A stretch of 64,000 nucleotides of DNA from Agapanthus africanus (taxonomy: Eukaryota > Streptophyta > Magnoliopsida > Asparagales > Amaryllidaceae). Under the pieces are notes generated by a model. It made no database searches. It saw nothing but the letters and a program-made list of their open reading frames with translations, and was not told the origin of the DNA. Where the stretch lies: NCBI GenBank assembly GCA_030015575.1, contig JASDDO010000016.1, positions 111,061,241 to 111,125,240 of the forward strand. Direction: 5' to 3'. Below, one piece after another: positions 24,033 to 37,078 of this stretch. Both the position numbers and the translations under genes were made by a program. Position 1 is the first letter of the stretch, and each line of letters opens with the position of its first letter.

Positions 24033-24979
24033 CTGCAAGAAACTGGGGCACAACGGGGGTGAGTTGCCAACTCGTGAATAGAAAAAAAAACACCTACGCA
24101 CAGAAATCGCATAAATAACGCAATCCTAGGTCAATGATCATAATATATCCTCAAAATATAACCAACAGCCTATAACAAGGCTAGGGTAAATATCTAACCC
24201 GAGTGTAATCTCATGTGCCCATGTCAGTGCCTCAGATAGCAATATATCATATGAATGAGGTATGAATGTATGAAAACAGAATACATGTAAATGAAGAACT
24301 GTTTTCATAATTTAATGAGATTTCCTTTGTATTTTTAAAATGAGGTATCATAATGAAATCAGCATAAAACAGTGCCCAGCATCGACACAAAACAAGTGTC
24401 CAAATATCTCGATATCTCTGTATCACAATCTCTGTACCTCAATATCTCAAAATCAATATCTAGGGTGCCGTCAATCCAGATCGGCCCCTACCATCCATCT
24501 CAAGACCACGACGGTATCCTCCGGATATCCGACGCGTCGGGTAATATCACCGGTCGGTAGTGCTCCCCTGCCGGGCTCAACGTCAACAACACATTCCTCT
24601 TGTCCCGGGGTATCGCACCGGGCCCACCATGTACCTGAAACGGTTCCTCCACTCCTCGAATCGGGTCTCGAAATCCATCAGCAAACTCATGGTGGACGAC
24701 TCATACATCATGGGAAAACCGCACTTTTTATTTTAAAATAGAGAAAAGGTTTATTTATGTTTTTGGCGGTTTTCCTCCAAATCCAGAAAATCTCATGGAA
24801 TCCGAATCCAAAACCTCAATAACACGTAAAATAGTGAATATATGCATGAGAATCCATGAATGCGGCATAACAATGAATAACAGTATGTATGAAGTAGCAG
24901 GCAATAACTACAATGTCTAAACTATTAGCTAACAGGCTATGTCAAGCAATAATATTTTCTAAGTGTACGTGACATGGCA

Positions 24980-25045
24980 ATTACCGATGAAGATGTGTGT
25001 GAGCCAGCAATTAAGTGTACGTGGTACATACGCATCATCGGTAAT
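24980..25045 (-). other. Covarying LTR hairpin, copy in C
   Basis: ATTACCGATGA (24980-24990) and TCATCGGTAAT (25035-25045), 11-bp perfect stem. Confidence 0.75.
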
Positions 25046-26292
25046 GGTGCTGGTGTCCTAACAGCATGATATCAATAATGGAGTATGAAACATAAAATAA
25101 GCATGCGATGCGAAGCGGACCACAAAAATGAGCGGGAGCTGAAACTAGACGCAACTATAACTAATCTGTATTAATCTAATATAAGTCCTACAAATGGTGC
25201 CTTTTTAAATAACACGAATCATGGGGTTTTGAAAATAGGGGCCACGGTGTTTTTATGAAAAGATACGTCTTTTGAAATATCCGTAGGATCCCTTGGGCTG
25301 TCTTTTAAAATACCCACGATTCGTTAGTTTTGAAATAGGTAGGAGTCTAATCTAATCTAACAACTACACTAAACTATACGGCTGAACTAACAAACTGAAC
25401 TACAGGTAAGGAAACCGCCTATCATCTGAGTCGATACATATACCTACCTGTATATGTATAGTCGGTGATCCCGCCTCAATAATATCATATCCATAACCAA
25501 ACATCCCAAGTCAAGAGTGCGGATCAATCATCAAAATATAGCTCGTACGTAAATCCGTCGTACGGCATCCCCAAATCTGGGTACGGGTCAATATCATATT
25601 CATCACACTAATCCTCAGGTATCCTCTTTATTCAAGATCATCGTCTAGGGTACTGACCTATGTCTAGTACAATACTAATATCCTCAATGTACTCATGACC
25701 TGACTACTGATCGACAATCTCATACAAACCGATATCGTCAGCACAATCATCATCAAGGGGTATACATCGCCCAATACGACCTAGTATCCATATCCTAGTA
25801 TATGATATCTCATATCACGATCACATGTCGACCACTTTATATATAACACTATTCATCTGTATCGTCGCCCCAAGATCCGCTATAACACCAGGACGTACCT
25901 CAAGTACGAATCCTGCCATATCACCGATATCACAATCTCAACACAAATCTCATCGACTCATCTCAATCCCAAGTATCATCCTCAAATCCGTATGTGAACA
26001 CATAGTCCCAAACCTATGTGGACACATAACTATATGTTCCGTAAGCACAAAAGAAGGAAGAAAGTATGCAAGTATGGGTGGGTGTGTGTAAGTGTGGTGC
26101 GACCGCTACTCTAGGGTTTCGCGACGCTCAATCATCCAAAAACACCAAATATCCATATTTATCATCAACAACTCAAACAATATATAAACAATATATATAT
26201 GTGTGTATACGTATTCGTATACATCACCACGAACTGCGAGGGTGCTATACGCCATCCACCCGACTTCTCTCCGTAGATATAAATCTACTCAC

Positions 26293-26362
26293 CTGATCCT
26301 CGCCCGCCGGTGCCGACGTCGCCACGCGCTTGCTTGTCGTCTCGAAGTCCACATGGGGTTAC
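26293..26362 (-). other. Exon-like cassette 1 in solo LTR C
   Basis: Minus strand: ATATGTAG| precedes, GGATCAG|GTGAGTAGAT follows; 70 nt. Confidence 0.55.
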
Positions 26363-28062
26363 CTACATATCATAACGCACCATATCGCATTAAAACTAAA
26401 TTCGAAATCGAAACGGCATACGAAAATCAAATCGGCACGCGTATCACGCATAGGTCCAAACCTATCGCCTACGCATGCAAGAATAGTCAAACCAACCCTC
26501 GATGTCGATGTACAAACGTCAAACCATCGAGAAAAATCCAATCACACTCATTTGCATATTCACGAACACTAATTTTAATATAAACTAGGTTAAAACTCAC
26601 AAAAACCCCAATTTCACTTAAAAAGTCATTTTTTCCGAAAATCTAGCAAGCACAATTCGCCGTTTTTGTACAAAACATGACGTTTAAATGAATGTAGCGG
26701 CCAATATACTTATTAACTATCTTAAATAAGTCATAGAAACAATTCCCGGAATTTAATCTCATTAAATTCCAAAAACCCTAATATTCTAGTTTACAAAATA
26801 CCTAAAATTTAACAATTTCAAAGCAAAAATGCACAAACTACAATCTAGCTTAGATTTGTATGATCTAAAGCATTAAACCATACTTAATAAAGTTAATGAA
26901 GTCATGAAAAACCTAAACACATTTTTAATCCCAAGTATTTAAATTTCAAAAACCTAGTAAGCAAATTAGCAAATTAACACCATTTTTAAACTAACCATTA
27001 GCACAAGCTACTAATCTTGTATTAACATGACAAAAAGCCTAAATATAACACACAATCATACACCAATTTTATAAAACCCTAACTTGCATTCAAATTCATA
27101 ACTTGAATTCCAAAACTTGCAACTTAAGCCTAATTAACACTTAAGTAGTTTAGCCTTAAGAAATTAGTAACAAATTAAGCAAAAATGTTTTAGAATTATA
27201 CCCAAAAACATTTGAAGATCCACAAGCATCCATGGCCTCCCAAAATGCTCTCTTTTCACAAAGATCCATGCTATACGGGCTAAGCTAAAATGGGTAGGAG
27301 TCGGATTTGGGTTTTGGGATTTTTTTTGATGGATTTGAGGCAATTTTTGATGAAGTTTGAAGAGAAAAGAGAAGGGAAATGGGGGGGGTTGTTACTGCTG
27401 TAGGAGGGGGGGAGGGTCGGCTGGAATGGGAGTGGGAGAGGAGAGAGAGGGAGGTAGAGAAAGTGGGGGGAGAAGTCAAAGTCAATTCAAGGTCAAAGGT
27501 CCACCTCATTTCTCCATTTTCTTTTCTTTTCTTTCATTTCTTTCCTTTGAAATTCAAGTGGGGAAATGAAAATGGGGCTGCTGAATTCTTCAAGGGGAGA
27601 AGTAAATGGGAGTGTGTGGATGTGGGTACGGGTGTGGGGTGATGAAAAATGATAAATATAATACCCCAAACATCCATTTACACTATAAAAAAAAGCCTTT
27701 TTTTCTTCAATAATTTCTAAACCGTTTTGGCAAATGATTTCGTTCCAAAAACCACATGTTAAAATTTTATTTAATGTTTTATGATGCACAAAATTTGTTT
27801 CAACTCATTCCAATTTGTAATTTTCCCTAATTAAATGTATTAGTGACGGCTTAAAATAATAATAAAATAATATTTTTTTTCAGAAAATTTGAAATTTCAC
27901 CAGCGGCTCAATAAACACCAAATAATAGCAATTACATAGCTAGAATATGTATATTTAATTTTTATAATAAGATATTTGTATTTTGACTTTTTACAGAAAA
28001 CCCCCTTATTTTACCGTTTTTTCGAAATTTCACCGAAACGATTTTCAAAACGTTACAATATG

Positions 28063-28443
28063 TCTCTGGGCTGATACACATGTACGAGTCATCCTTGGTT
28101 CCGGAACTCCTAAGGTCTCGGGAAGACGCTCCTCATCTAGTAGAGCTGCGTCCACTGCTGCTGTATACGTGACACAATGTTGTGTGCTGATAGCAAGGAA
28201 TAACTGGGTAACGGGGATGGCAACCTCCTGTCGCTGCGCTCGACTGGCCTCAACCAACGATCTCATCATCTGGCGCAAGTCCTGCATATCTGCCTCAAGC
28301 CTAGAGATACGATCTATCGAAGGCGGATCAAACTGCTCCTGAACAACGAGCGTATCATCCTGGTCAGTCCTCGTCCCAAACGAGTCAACTCTGACCCCAG
28401 CTTTCGTTGTCTCTCTCTGTGCCCTCGTAGTCTTCGGCGGCAT
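28063..28443 (-). pseudogene. Element B gag N-terminus
   Basis: The frame starts MPPKTTRAQRE at 28443, directly comparable with [11 protein letters not shown] of element G, and continues with an acidic linker and RLEADMQDLRQMMRSLVEA (G has [13 protein letters not shown]). It then runs to the target duplication of solo LTR C. On the minus strand, TTTCTAG| lies 5 nt before the ATG, the same arrangement as in G. In the longer frame from 28530, the part upstream of MPPK is leader sequence. Confidence 0.85.
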
Positions 28444-28544
28444 AATGCCTAGAAATGGAAACAGGATCCTATACGAACAAGGAAATTGAATCACAAGGAT
28501 ATATATAATCATGAAAGGAATTTCAAGCAATAAGTACTTAAGTC

Positions 28545-28677
28545 ACTTTAGGCGGAGTACCGTGTCGTAAGTATGCCGCGGACATACACACGCTACGTCA
28601 CCCTACTTAAGCTACCTACTCCATCATACTAAGGCTAACCTACATTCCGAAAAGTAAAACCTAGCGCTCTGATACCA
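28545..28677 (-). promoter_or_regulatory. Element B leader: CCGCGG-loop hairpin and tRNA-iMet primer site
   Basis: Primer site TGGTATCAGAGC (minus) at 28666-28677. GTATG and CATAC arms flank CCGCGG (28576-28581). Confidence 0.8.
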
Positions 28678-29268
28678 ACTTTGTCACGAACCGAAATTTG
28701 GCATGTGACGACCCTTAAACCACGTAACGTCTACAGGCATAACGCCGTCTACAGGCATAACGCAATTTAAGTAAGCTGTCACGACCCGAAATTGGCACGT
28801 GACGGCCCTTAAACTACGCAACGTCTACAGGCGTAACGCAATTTAAGTAAGCCGAAAACCCAGCAATCTAAACCATCAAAAGTAGTAGAAATAAGAACAT
28901 TGTTAAAACTTTTGAAATTTCAAACCAAATTCTTTAAAGTCCAATTTTTACTTTCTAAAAAAATTTTGGCAGCACCTCCTTTGTAAAAACTAACCCCAAA
29001 AATGGGTACAACATAAATATAACTAAAGCATCCCCAACGGGAGCAAATCCACGCCCAACGGCGGAAAACAACCACCACAACAGATATACGACGCCGTAGC
29101 GAAGAAATGAAAGACGATATAAGTAAAACTGCATAAAAGACATCCAAGTAACCAAAATACAATATCGTCCTCATATCAAGTCTCTAAGTCATACAAGATA
29201 ATGGTAGATGGAGAGTACAGGATACAACGAATATACAATAAACATGAATGGATAACCACAAAACCCAC

Positions 29269-29368
29269 CTAAAGCAAAACTGCACGCTGTGAGCCGAAGC
29301 GGTATCCGCAGCAAAAGATACTATGATAGATGATAATAGCCCTGCCTCTGACTACTGTGAGGAACGAC
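29269..29368 (-). other. Exon-like cassette 2 in solo LTR D
   Basis: Minus strand: GTTTTGCAG| precedes, GCTTTAG|GTGGGTT follows; 100 nt. Confidence 0.5.
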
Positions 29369-30144
29369 CTGCAAAACACTGTGGCACAACGGGGGTGAGT
29401 TGCCAACTCGTGAATAGTAAATAACATATGCAGGTAATCTCAAGTATGCACGTACAGCGCGAATCTAACATGTGCAAGCTAATAGCAATAAATGGTCATA
29501 TGTATGCAATAGTCATGAAAGGTACACTAGCAGGTACAACTAATACATGAAGCGATAATATGACAATATGTATGCAACAATCAAGTAAGGTACTCTATCA
29601 GGTACTACTAATATATGAAGCAATGATATGACAATGTATATATGCAACAGTCATGAAAGGTACGCTAGCAGGTACAACTAATACATGAAGCAATGCATAT
29701 AAAATAAAGTATGTAAATGCAACAGTCATGGAAGATACTATATCAGGTACAACTAATACATGAAGCAGTGCATAAACAACAAATGTGGAGTATGGAATGA
29801 AACATGCCATTTCCATGGAATCCTGACATCGTGGTAGGTCCAAAGTCCATCAAGACAATCCAAATCCCAATTCCTCAAATCAGCCCCTAAATTGGCTCTC
29901 ATATCATGTTAGTCTCACAAACTCTGAATGTACAATATCAAGTAAATCTCATATATCCTGAATGTACAAAATCAGCAATCTCATATATATCTTGTATCCA
30001 ATATCAAATCAACCTCATATATATCATGTATCCAATATTAAATGAATCTCCTATATCCCAAATCCAATATCAAGTGAATCTCATATATCCTAAGTATAAT
30101 TGCATGAATAATTATGATGATGTATATAAATTGATATGTATACA

Positions 30145-30166
30145 TATATATTAGCGTCTCATTCCA

Positions 30167-30218
<52 letters not shown>

Positions 30219-30248
30219 TATATAACAGCGTCCCATTCCACTGTTATA
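30145..30248. repeat. (TA)n flanked by two hairpins with the same loop
   Basis: TATATTAG-CGTCTCATTCCA-CTAATATA (about 30147-30174) and TATAACAG-CGTCCCATTCCA-CTGTTATA (30221-30248) flank about 45 bp of TA repeat. The loop is conserved while the stem base pairs differ. Confidence 0.75.
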
Positions 30249-31107
30249 TATACTTAGGAGTAAAATATCATGAAACCAATGTGTCAAGCATCGACACAGA
30301 AATGCTGATCTATCAGGTGCTGTCACCGCGACTGGCATCCTGATAGGTACGTATCATACGCTATACCGAAAGCTCGAGTGCCTAGCTCTGACCCTCGCCT
30401 CTCGACGTATCCATATGCACATGACTCCCGTTGGTATCCCCACGATAACCGCCAAGTCATTGGTACTGTCACCGGATGGTATGGTCCCCCTGCCAGGCTC
30501 AATCGGTAAGGTCCTTCAATCGTCTTGCCCCGGGATACCTCCGGGCCCCACCATGTACCTTCATACGGCCCACGACGCTCCTCGCATGGGGTATATATAT
30601 CAGAACCAATAAAACTCATGGTGGCTGCTGAAATATCATATCAAGAGAAACTGGGTTTTTCAAATAATACATAATTTCATGAAACTACCACGGTCCTCAA
30701 ATCCAGAAAACATCATGAAAAATCCATATCTCAATGCGAAAATCCATGAATATAATATATACGCAACATAAAACTGAAATGCGAGCATAAAAAGGAAAAG
30801 TCGCTATTTAACTGCAACAAGTTAATATAAATATCATGTGGTTCCTAATTCCTCCAAGTCTATATAACATCAAATAAAGGTAAATATGTAGCTATGGCCA
30901 GATATATGTGTAAACATAAAGGTATAGCAAGGTATATGTATCTACCTATAAGTAATGATGTAATATATCCCCCAGGTATAAGTGAAGTATGTATGCAAGG
31001 TATACAAGTATGCTATATATCATATGCATAAAGAAATATGAATCAATGTCTCAATGTCCCTAACCAAACAATATCATATAGATATGTGTGTTGTGCGTAA
31101 CATGGCA

Positions 31108-31166
31108 ATTATTGACGGTATGTGTGGCATACGATCAGTGCTCGTGCAACATGAGCCGTCAATAAT
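31108..31166 (-). other. Covarying LTR hairpin, copy in D
   Basis: ATTATTGACGG (31108-31118) and CCGTCAATAAT (31156-31166), a perfect 11-bp stem of different sequence from A and C. Confidence 0.78.
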
Positions 31167-31332
31167 AGTGCAGTGTCCTAAGAGTACTAGTCCAAGCACG
31201 ACAAATAACTAAGCAATAAGGATATGCGCAAACTCTATATATGAAATAGAATATGCGACAATATATAACATCTCTAGCCCAGACGCATAACGCCATGTGG
31301 GTGATTCCCCTGTAGATGTTAAATCTACTCAC

Positions 31333-31406
31333 CAACGCTCCTGGCTAAGTAAAGCCAACCACCTGCTTTCCCCTCTTCGCAGCGTCCGAAGTCCCCGCCT
31401 GCGATC
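31333..31406 (-). other. Exon-like cassette 1 in solo LTR D
   Basis: Minus strand: ATGTGTTCAG| precedes, GCGTTG|GTGAGTAGAT follows; 74 nt. Confidence 0.5.
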
Positions 31407-33240
31407 CTGAACACATATAACAATGAAGCAAGTGTATATAAGCAATCGACCAAAATACGTACAACTACGTTTAACCGACACACCAACTGCAAACATACTC
31501 CCAAGTGTTCGTTTTAGTGGCTAGCGCGCGTAGCGACATTACGAAAAGAACTCAAGAGCAAAAGCTACACAAAGACACGAACGACATCGGCACGACCCTA
31601 GCTAGGAACGCAAAGCGACACAACTACCAAGTCTAGACCCTGATCATACCGATCGCACATTCACAACACAAGATATAGCATGGAATCAATATACATAACG
31701 TCGCAACGTCAAAAGAAACCCACGCCTAAAATATCCGTAAATCTAGTAAGCAGTATATCATTTTAGCACAAAACTATAAATTTTATCAAAACTAGAATTT
31801 ACAAACATCTCAAAATAGTAAGGTTAAACCATTTAAACCTTTACTAAAATTTTAGATTTCACTAATTAGGATTAGTAAAAGTTTAGTTTGTTAATTAGCT
31901 TAATTAGCCGATTAGGAAAATATCATTTAACAAATTAGCAACTTGATTAAGTTTTCATTTGTCTTAACTTATCACTTAACCAATCCACTAATCAAAACCC
32001 TAATTTGATTATCAAAATGATATCTTGAATTTCTAAATATGAATTTAAAAGCTTAAATTAAATATCTAATTAAGCTAATTAAAGTATTAAACTACAAAAA
32101 GAGATTAGGGTTTGGATTTATACCTTTAAAGAGACAAGATTTGAAACAAGAACAATCTAAACTTTAGCCTCCAAAATCCCCACTAGAATGAAGATCCAAG
32201 CAAGATTGAAGAAGAAGAATGATGGGTTTGATTTATATTTGAATTTGTATGAATTTATTTGGATTTTCATGATTTTTTTGAAGCAAAATGAGAAGAAATG
32301 GGTGAAGAAAAATGAAGAGTAGCAAGGAATTGGATGTGGCCGGCTAAGTGAGAAGGCTAGGGTTTGTGTGGAGTTGTGTGGAAATTTCTAGAAGGAAATT
32401 GCAATAATTATATAATAAAACAAAAGCTTTAACTCTTCATTATCTTTTCTTTTTAAAAAAATCAAATAATTCCACAAAAATCAAGATATTTTGGAGAGAA
32501 GGTTCTAAACATAATTCTAGTGATTAGTTTAGCATAAAATCACATTAGTAGTAATTAACCCACAAAAAAAATAATTACCACTAATAAAGTGCACAAATAA
32601 AATATTAAAATAATATTTTATTAGGGAAAAATTCTATGTGAACCAAAACTTTCCATTGACCCCCAAAGTTCGCGCACTAACTTTATTCTAGCTAAACTAG
32701 GTGTCGGCAAGTTTATATTGAAGTTTGATCACAATCGGGTTAAAACGGAAAATACCGACTATTTTACACTAAAAACGAAAAATTCGTAAAACGGTTTCTA
32801 AAACGTTACATAAGCCGAAAACCCAGCAAATCTAAACCATCAAAAGTAGTAAGTGATAAGAACATTGTCAAAAGCTTTTGGGAATCTAAAGTAAAAATTC
32901 TTTAAAGTCCAAATTTACTTTCTTAAAAATTTCGGCAGCGCCTCCTTTGTAAAAACTAGCTCCGAAAATGGGTACAACATAGAATATAAGTAAAGCATCC
33001 CCAAACGGGAGCAAATCCACATCCAAAGGGGGAAACAACAACCACAACAAATATACGACGCCGTAGCGAAGAAATGGACGATAAAAAGTGACAACAGCAT
33101 AAAAGACATCCAGAGTCACAAAATAATACATCGATCCCCACAACTCGTCTCTAAGTCAAATACATAAAGGTGGTAGATGGAGAGTACTAGATCCAACAAA
33201 AGATATACAAGGTACAAAAACGGATAACCGCGAAACCCAC

Positions 33241-33331
33241 CTATAGCAAAAGGCCTCACAGCCAACTGTAGCGGTACCCGCAAAAATAGAGATAATATGA
33301 AGCCCTGCCGCGACTACTCTGAGGGTCAACC
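33241..33331 (-). other. Exon-like cassette 2 in LTR of B
   Basis: Minus strand: TTTTTGCAG| precedes, GCTATAG|GTGGGTT follows; 91 nt. Confidence 0.5.
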
Positions 33332-34686
33332 CTGCAAAAACTGTGGCACAACAGGGGTGAGTTGCCAACTCGTGAATAGTAAATAACATATGCAGGTAAT
33401 CGCAGGTATGCACGTACTACGATAATCTATCACATGCAAGCTGATAGCAATAAATGGCAATATGTATATGCAACAGTCATGAAAGGTACTCTATCATGTA
33501 CTACTAATACATGAAGCAATGCATATCAAATAAATGCTGAGTATAGGATATAACATGTCATCCTCACGGAATTCTCATCGTGGAAGGACCTGTGTCCATC
33601 AAGACAGTCTAAATCTCAATACCAAAGGCACTGCATACTCAGATCGGCCCTCATAACCTGTAAGTCTCATGGAACCTGGGTGTCCAACATCGACACCCGA
33701 AAACATCATGAAAACTAATGTCCAGCATCGACACATAAATACTCATCTGTCAGGCGCCGTCACCATGACTGGCCCTGATATCCACGTATCATACGTCTCA
33801 CGGGACCTGAGTGTCCAGCTCCGACACTCACAATCCGCGTATCCATACGTCTCAATACTGTCACCGATAAGGTAGTACTCCCCATCATCTTCTTGCTCCG
33901 GGGTACCTCCAAGCCCCACCATATACCCGCACACGGCCTCATCCACTCCTCGCATGGGGTATCTAACACAAATCTCAGAACCGAGAAATCTCATGGTGGA
34001 AGCATCGAAATATCATATCAAGAGAAACCGGGATTTCAAGCAATGCATAATTTCATGAACTACCACGGTCCTCAAATCCAGAAAACATCATGTGAAATCC
34101 ATATCTCAATGCAAAAATCCATGAAATATAATATATGCAATATGAAACAGTAATATGAGCATATAAAGGAAAAACCGCTATTTAAATGCATCAAGTTATT
34201 AAATATATCATACGGTTTTCAATTCCTCCAAAGCCCAATGCAATATCATATAAAGGTGAACATGTAGCTATAGCAAGGTATGTATGCAACCATGTCGGTA
34301 TAGCAAGATATGTGTATCTATATGTAAGCATGTATGTATGATGCATTTCATATGCGCAATAGCATAAGAATCAATGTCTCCATGTCGATGACAATACAAT
34401 ACCACATAGGGGTATATGTAGCTCTAGCAAGGTAAGTGGGTGTACATGTAAGTATGTATGCATGATGTACATGTAGCTGTAGCCAGGTAAGTGTCTATAC
34501 ATGTCAATAATGATGTAATACCCTCTAGGTATATGTGAAATCATGTAGGCATAGCAAGGCATATGTGTAAGTATGTAAGTATACAGGTATGCTATATCTC
34601 ATATGCACAATGGAATAAGGATCATGTCTCAATATCCCTAACCAATACAATATCACATATGTATAGGTGTCGTGCGTGACATGGCA

Positions 34687-34747
34687 ATTATTGACAGAGT
34701 GTGTGTAGCATACAATTAATGCTCGTGAAACATGAACCGTCAATAAT
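34687..34747 (-). other. Covarying LTR hairpin, copy in B
   Basis: ATTATTGACAG (34687-34697) and CCGTCAATAAT (34737-34747), 10 of 11 positions paired. Confidence 0.7.
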
Positions 34748-34984
34748 AATGCAGTGTCCAATGGGTACAAGTCCAGGCACAACAAGTACTAAGATGCAAT
34801 GATGTCCATGCACAATCTCTATATGTGCATATAAGCAAATACGATGCAATGATGTCCACGCACAATCTCTATATGTGCATATAAGCAAAAAAGATGCAAT
34901 GCAGCTAAATCATATCATATCATATCTAGCCCAAATGCTTAACGCTATGCGGGTGATTCCCCTGTAGATGTTAAATCTACTCAC

Positions 34985-35059
34985 CGATGAGCTCGAGCTA
35001 AGTAAATCCGACCACCTGCTTCCTTTTCTTCGCAGCGTCCAAAGTCCCTGCTCGCGATC
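34985..35059 (-). other. Exon-like cassette 1 in LTR of B
   Basis: Minus strand: AAATTTAG| precedes, CTCATCG|GTGAGTAGAT follows; 75 nt. Confidence 0.5.
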
Positions 35060-36414
35060 CTAAATTTCACAAACACAACATATAAGACTAAATATTCTGC
35101 GCCGACACAAAGACAACGAAACGCAAAGATAACGTCCACAAGATATACACACTGTGCACTTAGTGCACAAAACGCGTACGATATCGGTACATCCCCAGCT
35201 AGGAACGCTAAATGACACAACCACCAAGCCTAGACCATGATCGTACCGATCATGCATTCACAACACAATATATATCGTGGAAGATAATACATAACATCGC
35301 AACGTCAATAGAAACCAACGCCTAATTTATCCGAAAACCCAGTAAGCACCTTTTAAACATTTTAGCTCATATCTAGTAGTTTAACCAAAACTAGCGATCA
35401 CAATCATCACATAATAGTTTGATTAAACCACACAAACCCTTACTAGAATTTTAATATCACCCAAATAAGGTTTTCTAAAAGCTAGTTTGCATTAAGCTTA
35501 ATTAGACAATTAGGAAAAATAACAAATAGCATTCTCTAAGTTTTCCAAGTCTACACTTCTCCATTAACCATTTCAACCAAACAAAACCCTAACTTGATTT
35601 TCAAAACCATTTTTTGAATTTCTAAACATGCAAATTAAAGCCATATTTAAACATCTAATAAGCTAGATTAATGATTTAAACAACAACTAAAGTTTAGGGT
35701 TAGGATTTTATACCTCCACTTGATTCTAAAACTTGCAAAAGAATTCCAAGATAGCCTCCAAAATGCTAACTTTCGTGAAGATCCAAGCTTGTTTAGGGTT
35801 GAAGAATAATGGGTATGGATTTGTATTTGAGTTTGTGGGATTATTTGATGATTTTTGATGATTTATTTGAGCTTGAAGAAGTGAAAATGGGGTGAGGAAA
35901 TGAAGTGGGCAGCAAGGGGGGCTCGGCCAAGCTTGGTTAATGAGGAGGTTTGTGGAATTGTGTGGAAATTTCTAGTCTAAAACACCAATTAATGCTCATT
36001 AAAGCACCTCCCATCCATGCCACCTCTTAAACATTAACTTAACAATTTTCCTTTAATTCAACAAATATCTAGATATTTTGGAGAGAAGGTTTAATGCTTA
36101 ATCTTGTGATTAAATTAGCATAGATTCACAATAGCATAATTAACCCAATCAAAATTGTAATTACCACTAATTAAGTGCATAATTAAAAGCTTATAATAAT
36201 ATTTTGATTACGGAAAATTATTTAAGTGAACTAAAATTTACAAGAGACAACTAAAAACTGCAACTAGCAATTTCCTAGTTAAACTAGGAGCAGTGAATTC
36301 TATACAGATAAATGATCACTTCTAGGTTTTTACGGAAAATACAATTTATTTTACCTATTAACGGAAAATTTGTCTAAACGATTTCTAAAACGTTACAAGA
36401 TCGGCCCTCAAATC

Positions 36415-36710
36415 TGTAAGTCTCATGGAACCTGAGTGCCCAACATCGGCACTTGAAAACATCATGAAATACTCATGTCCACACGTAAATCCACATATCA
36501 TATATGTACATCTCATGGAACCTAAGTGTCCAATATCGACACTCGCAATCCACGGAACCTGAGTGTCCAACTCCGACACTCGCAATCCACATATCCATAC
36601 GTCTCACGGAAGCTGAGTGTCCAACTCTGACACTCGCAATCCACGTATCATACGTCTCATGGAACCTGAGTGTCCAACTCCGACACCCGCAATCCACGTA
36701 TCATATCGAG
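36415..36710. repeat. Minisatellite with GAGTGTC..GACACTC palindromes
   Basis: Five or more imperfect units, alternating short (about 38 bp) and long (about 60 bp), of the form GGAACCTGAGTGTCC-AACTCC-GACACTCGCAATCCAC, often followed by ATATCATACGTCTCA. Each unit holds a 7-bp stem. Unit variants include GAGTGCC..GGCACTT. A single-copy form of this hairpin (GTGTC..GACAC) is present in the LTRs of A, C, D, B and G. Confidence 0.75.
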
Positions 36711-37011
36711 ATAAACCGGGTTTTCAAAACAATACACATTTCTTGAAATATCCCCACGGTTCTCAAATCCAGAAAATCACATGAAATCCATATCTCAATG
36801 CGTAAATCCATGTAATATGATGTATGCAACATAGAACAACAATATGAGCATATCAAGGGAAAATCCGCTATTTAAATACATCAAGTTATTAAATATATCA
36901 CACGGTTCCCGATTATCCAAATCCAACGCAACATCATATAAAGTGAATATGTATCTATAGCAAGGTATATCATGGCATGATGTAGCAATTCTACTGTGTG
37001 GTGACGTAGCA

Positions 37012-37078
37012 ATTATCGATGATAAAGGTGTGTGAGCCGACCAATATGTGTAAGTGCAACATACGCATCATCGATAAT
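37012..37078 (-). other. Covarying LTR hairpin, copy in E
   Basis: ATTATCGATGAT (37012-37023) and ATCATCGATAAT (37067-37078), perfect 12-bp stem. Confidence 0.78.

Larger units (their letters stand above)
23416..28057 (-). repeat. Solo LTR C (Tekay-like, same family as A)
   Basis: 4642 bp from TGTCACGACCCG to AACGTTACA (plus strand), with a perfect target duplication ATATG at 23411-23415 and 28058-28062. It interrupts the gag gene of B and has no internal sequence left. It has its own copies of cassette 2 (23969-24032), CCACCATG/CATGGTGG (24624-24695), the covarying hairpin (24980-25045), cassette 1 (26293-26362) and a donor-like GG|GTATAA at 27202. Confidence 0.92.
28777..32810 (-). repeat. 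Solo LTR D (Tekay-like, same family as B)
   Basis: 4034 bp, TGTCACGACCCG..AACGTTACA, with a perfect target duplication TAAGC at 28772-28776 and 32811-32815. It is nested in the LTR of a close relative. It carries cassette 2 (29269-29368), CCACCATG/CATGGTGG (30548-30624), hairpin (31108-31166), cassette 1 (31333-31406) and an AAG|GTATAA donor at 32124. Confidence 0.92.
22835..36397 (-). mobile_element. Element B: Tekay-like gypsy retrotransposon (visible part)
   Basis: Minus-strand element whose 5' LTR (28682-36397), primer site (28666-28677), leader and gag start (28443) are in the window. The rest of gag continues left across solo LTR C, and the reading is cut at 22835 by element A. Its protease-to-3' LTR part lies left of the window. 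It is inserted into the LTR of element E at 36397/36398, with right flank AGATC as the expected target duplication. Confidence 0.85.
28682..36397 (-). repeat. 5' LTR of element B, split by solo LTR D
   Basis: 28682-28776 plus 32816-36397, about 3.7 kb net, from TGTCACGAACCG to AACGTTACA. A 17-bp stretch, CGTCTACAGGCATAACG, is tandemly duplicated at about 28728-28762. It carries cassette 2 (33241-33331), hairpin (34687-34747), cassette 1 (34985-35059) and a GAG|GTATAA donor at 35714. Confidence 0.88.
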
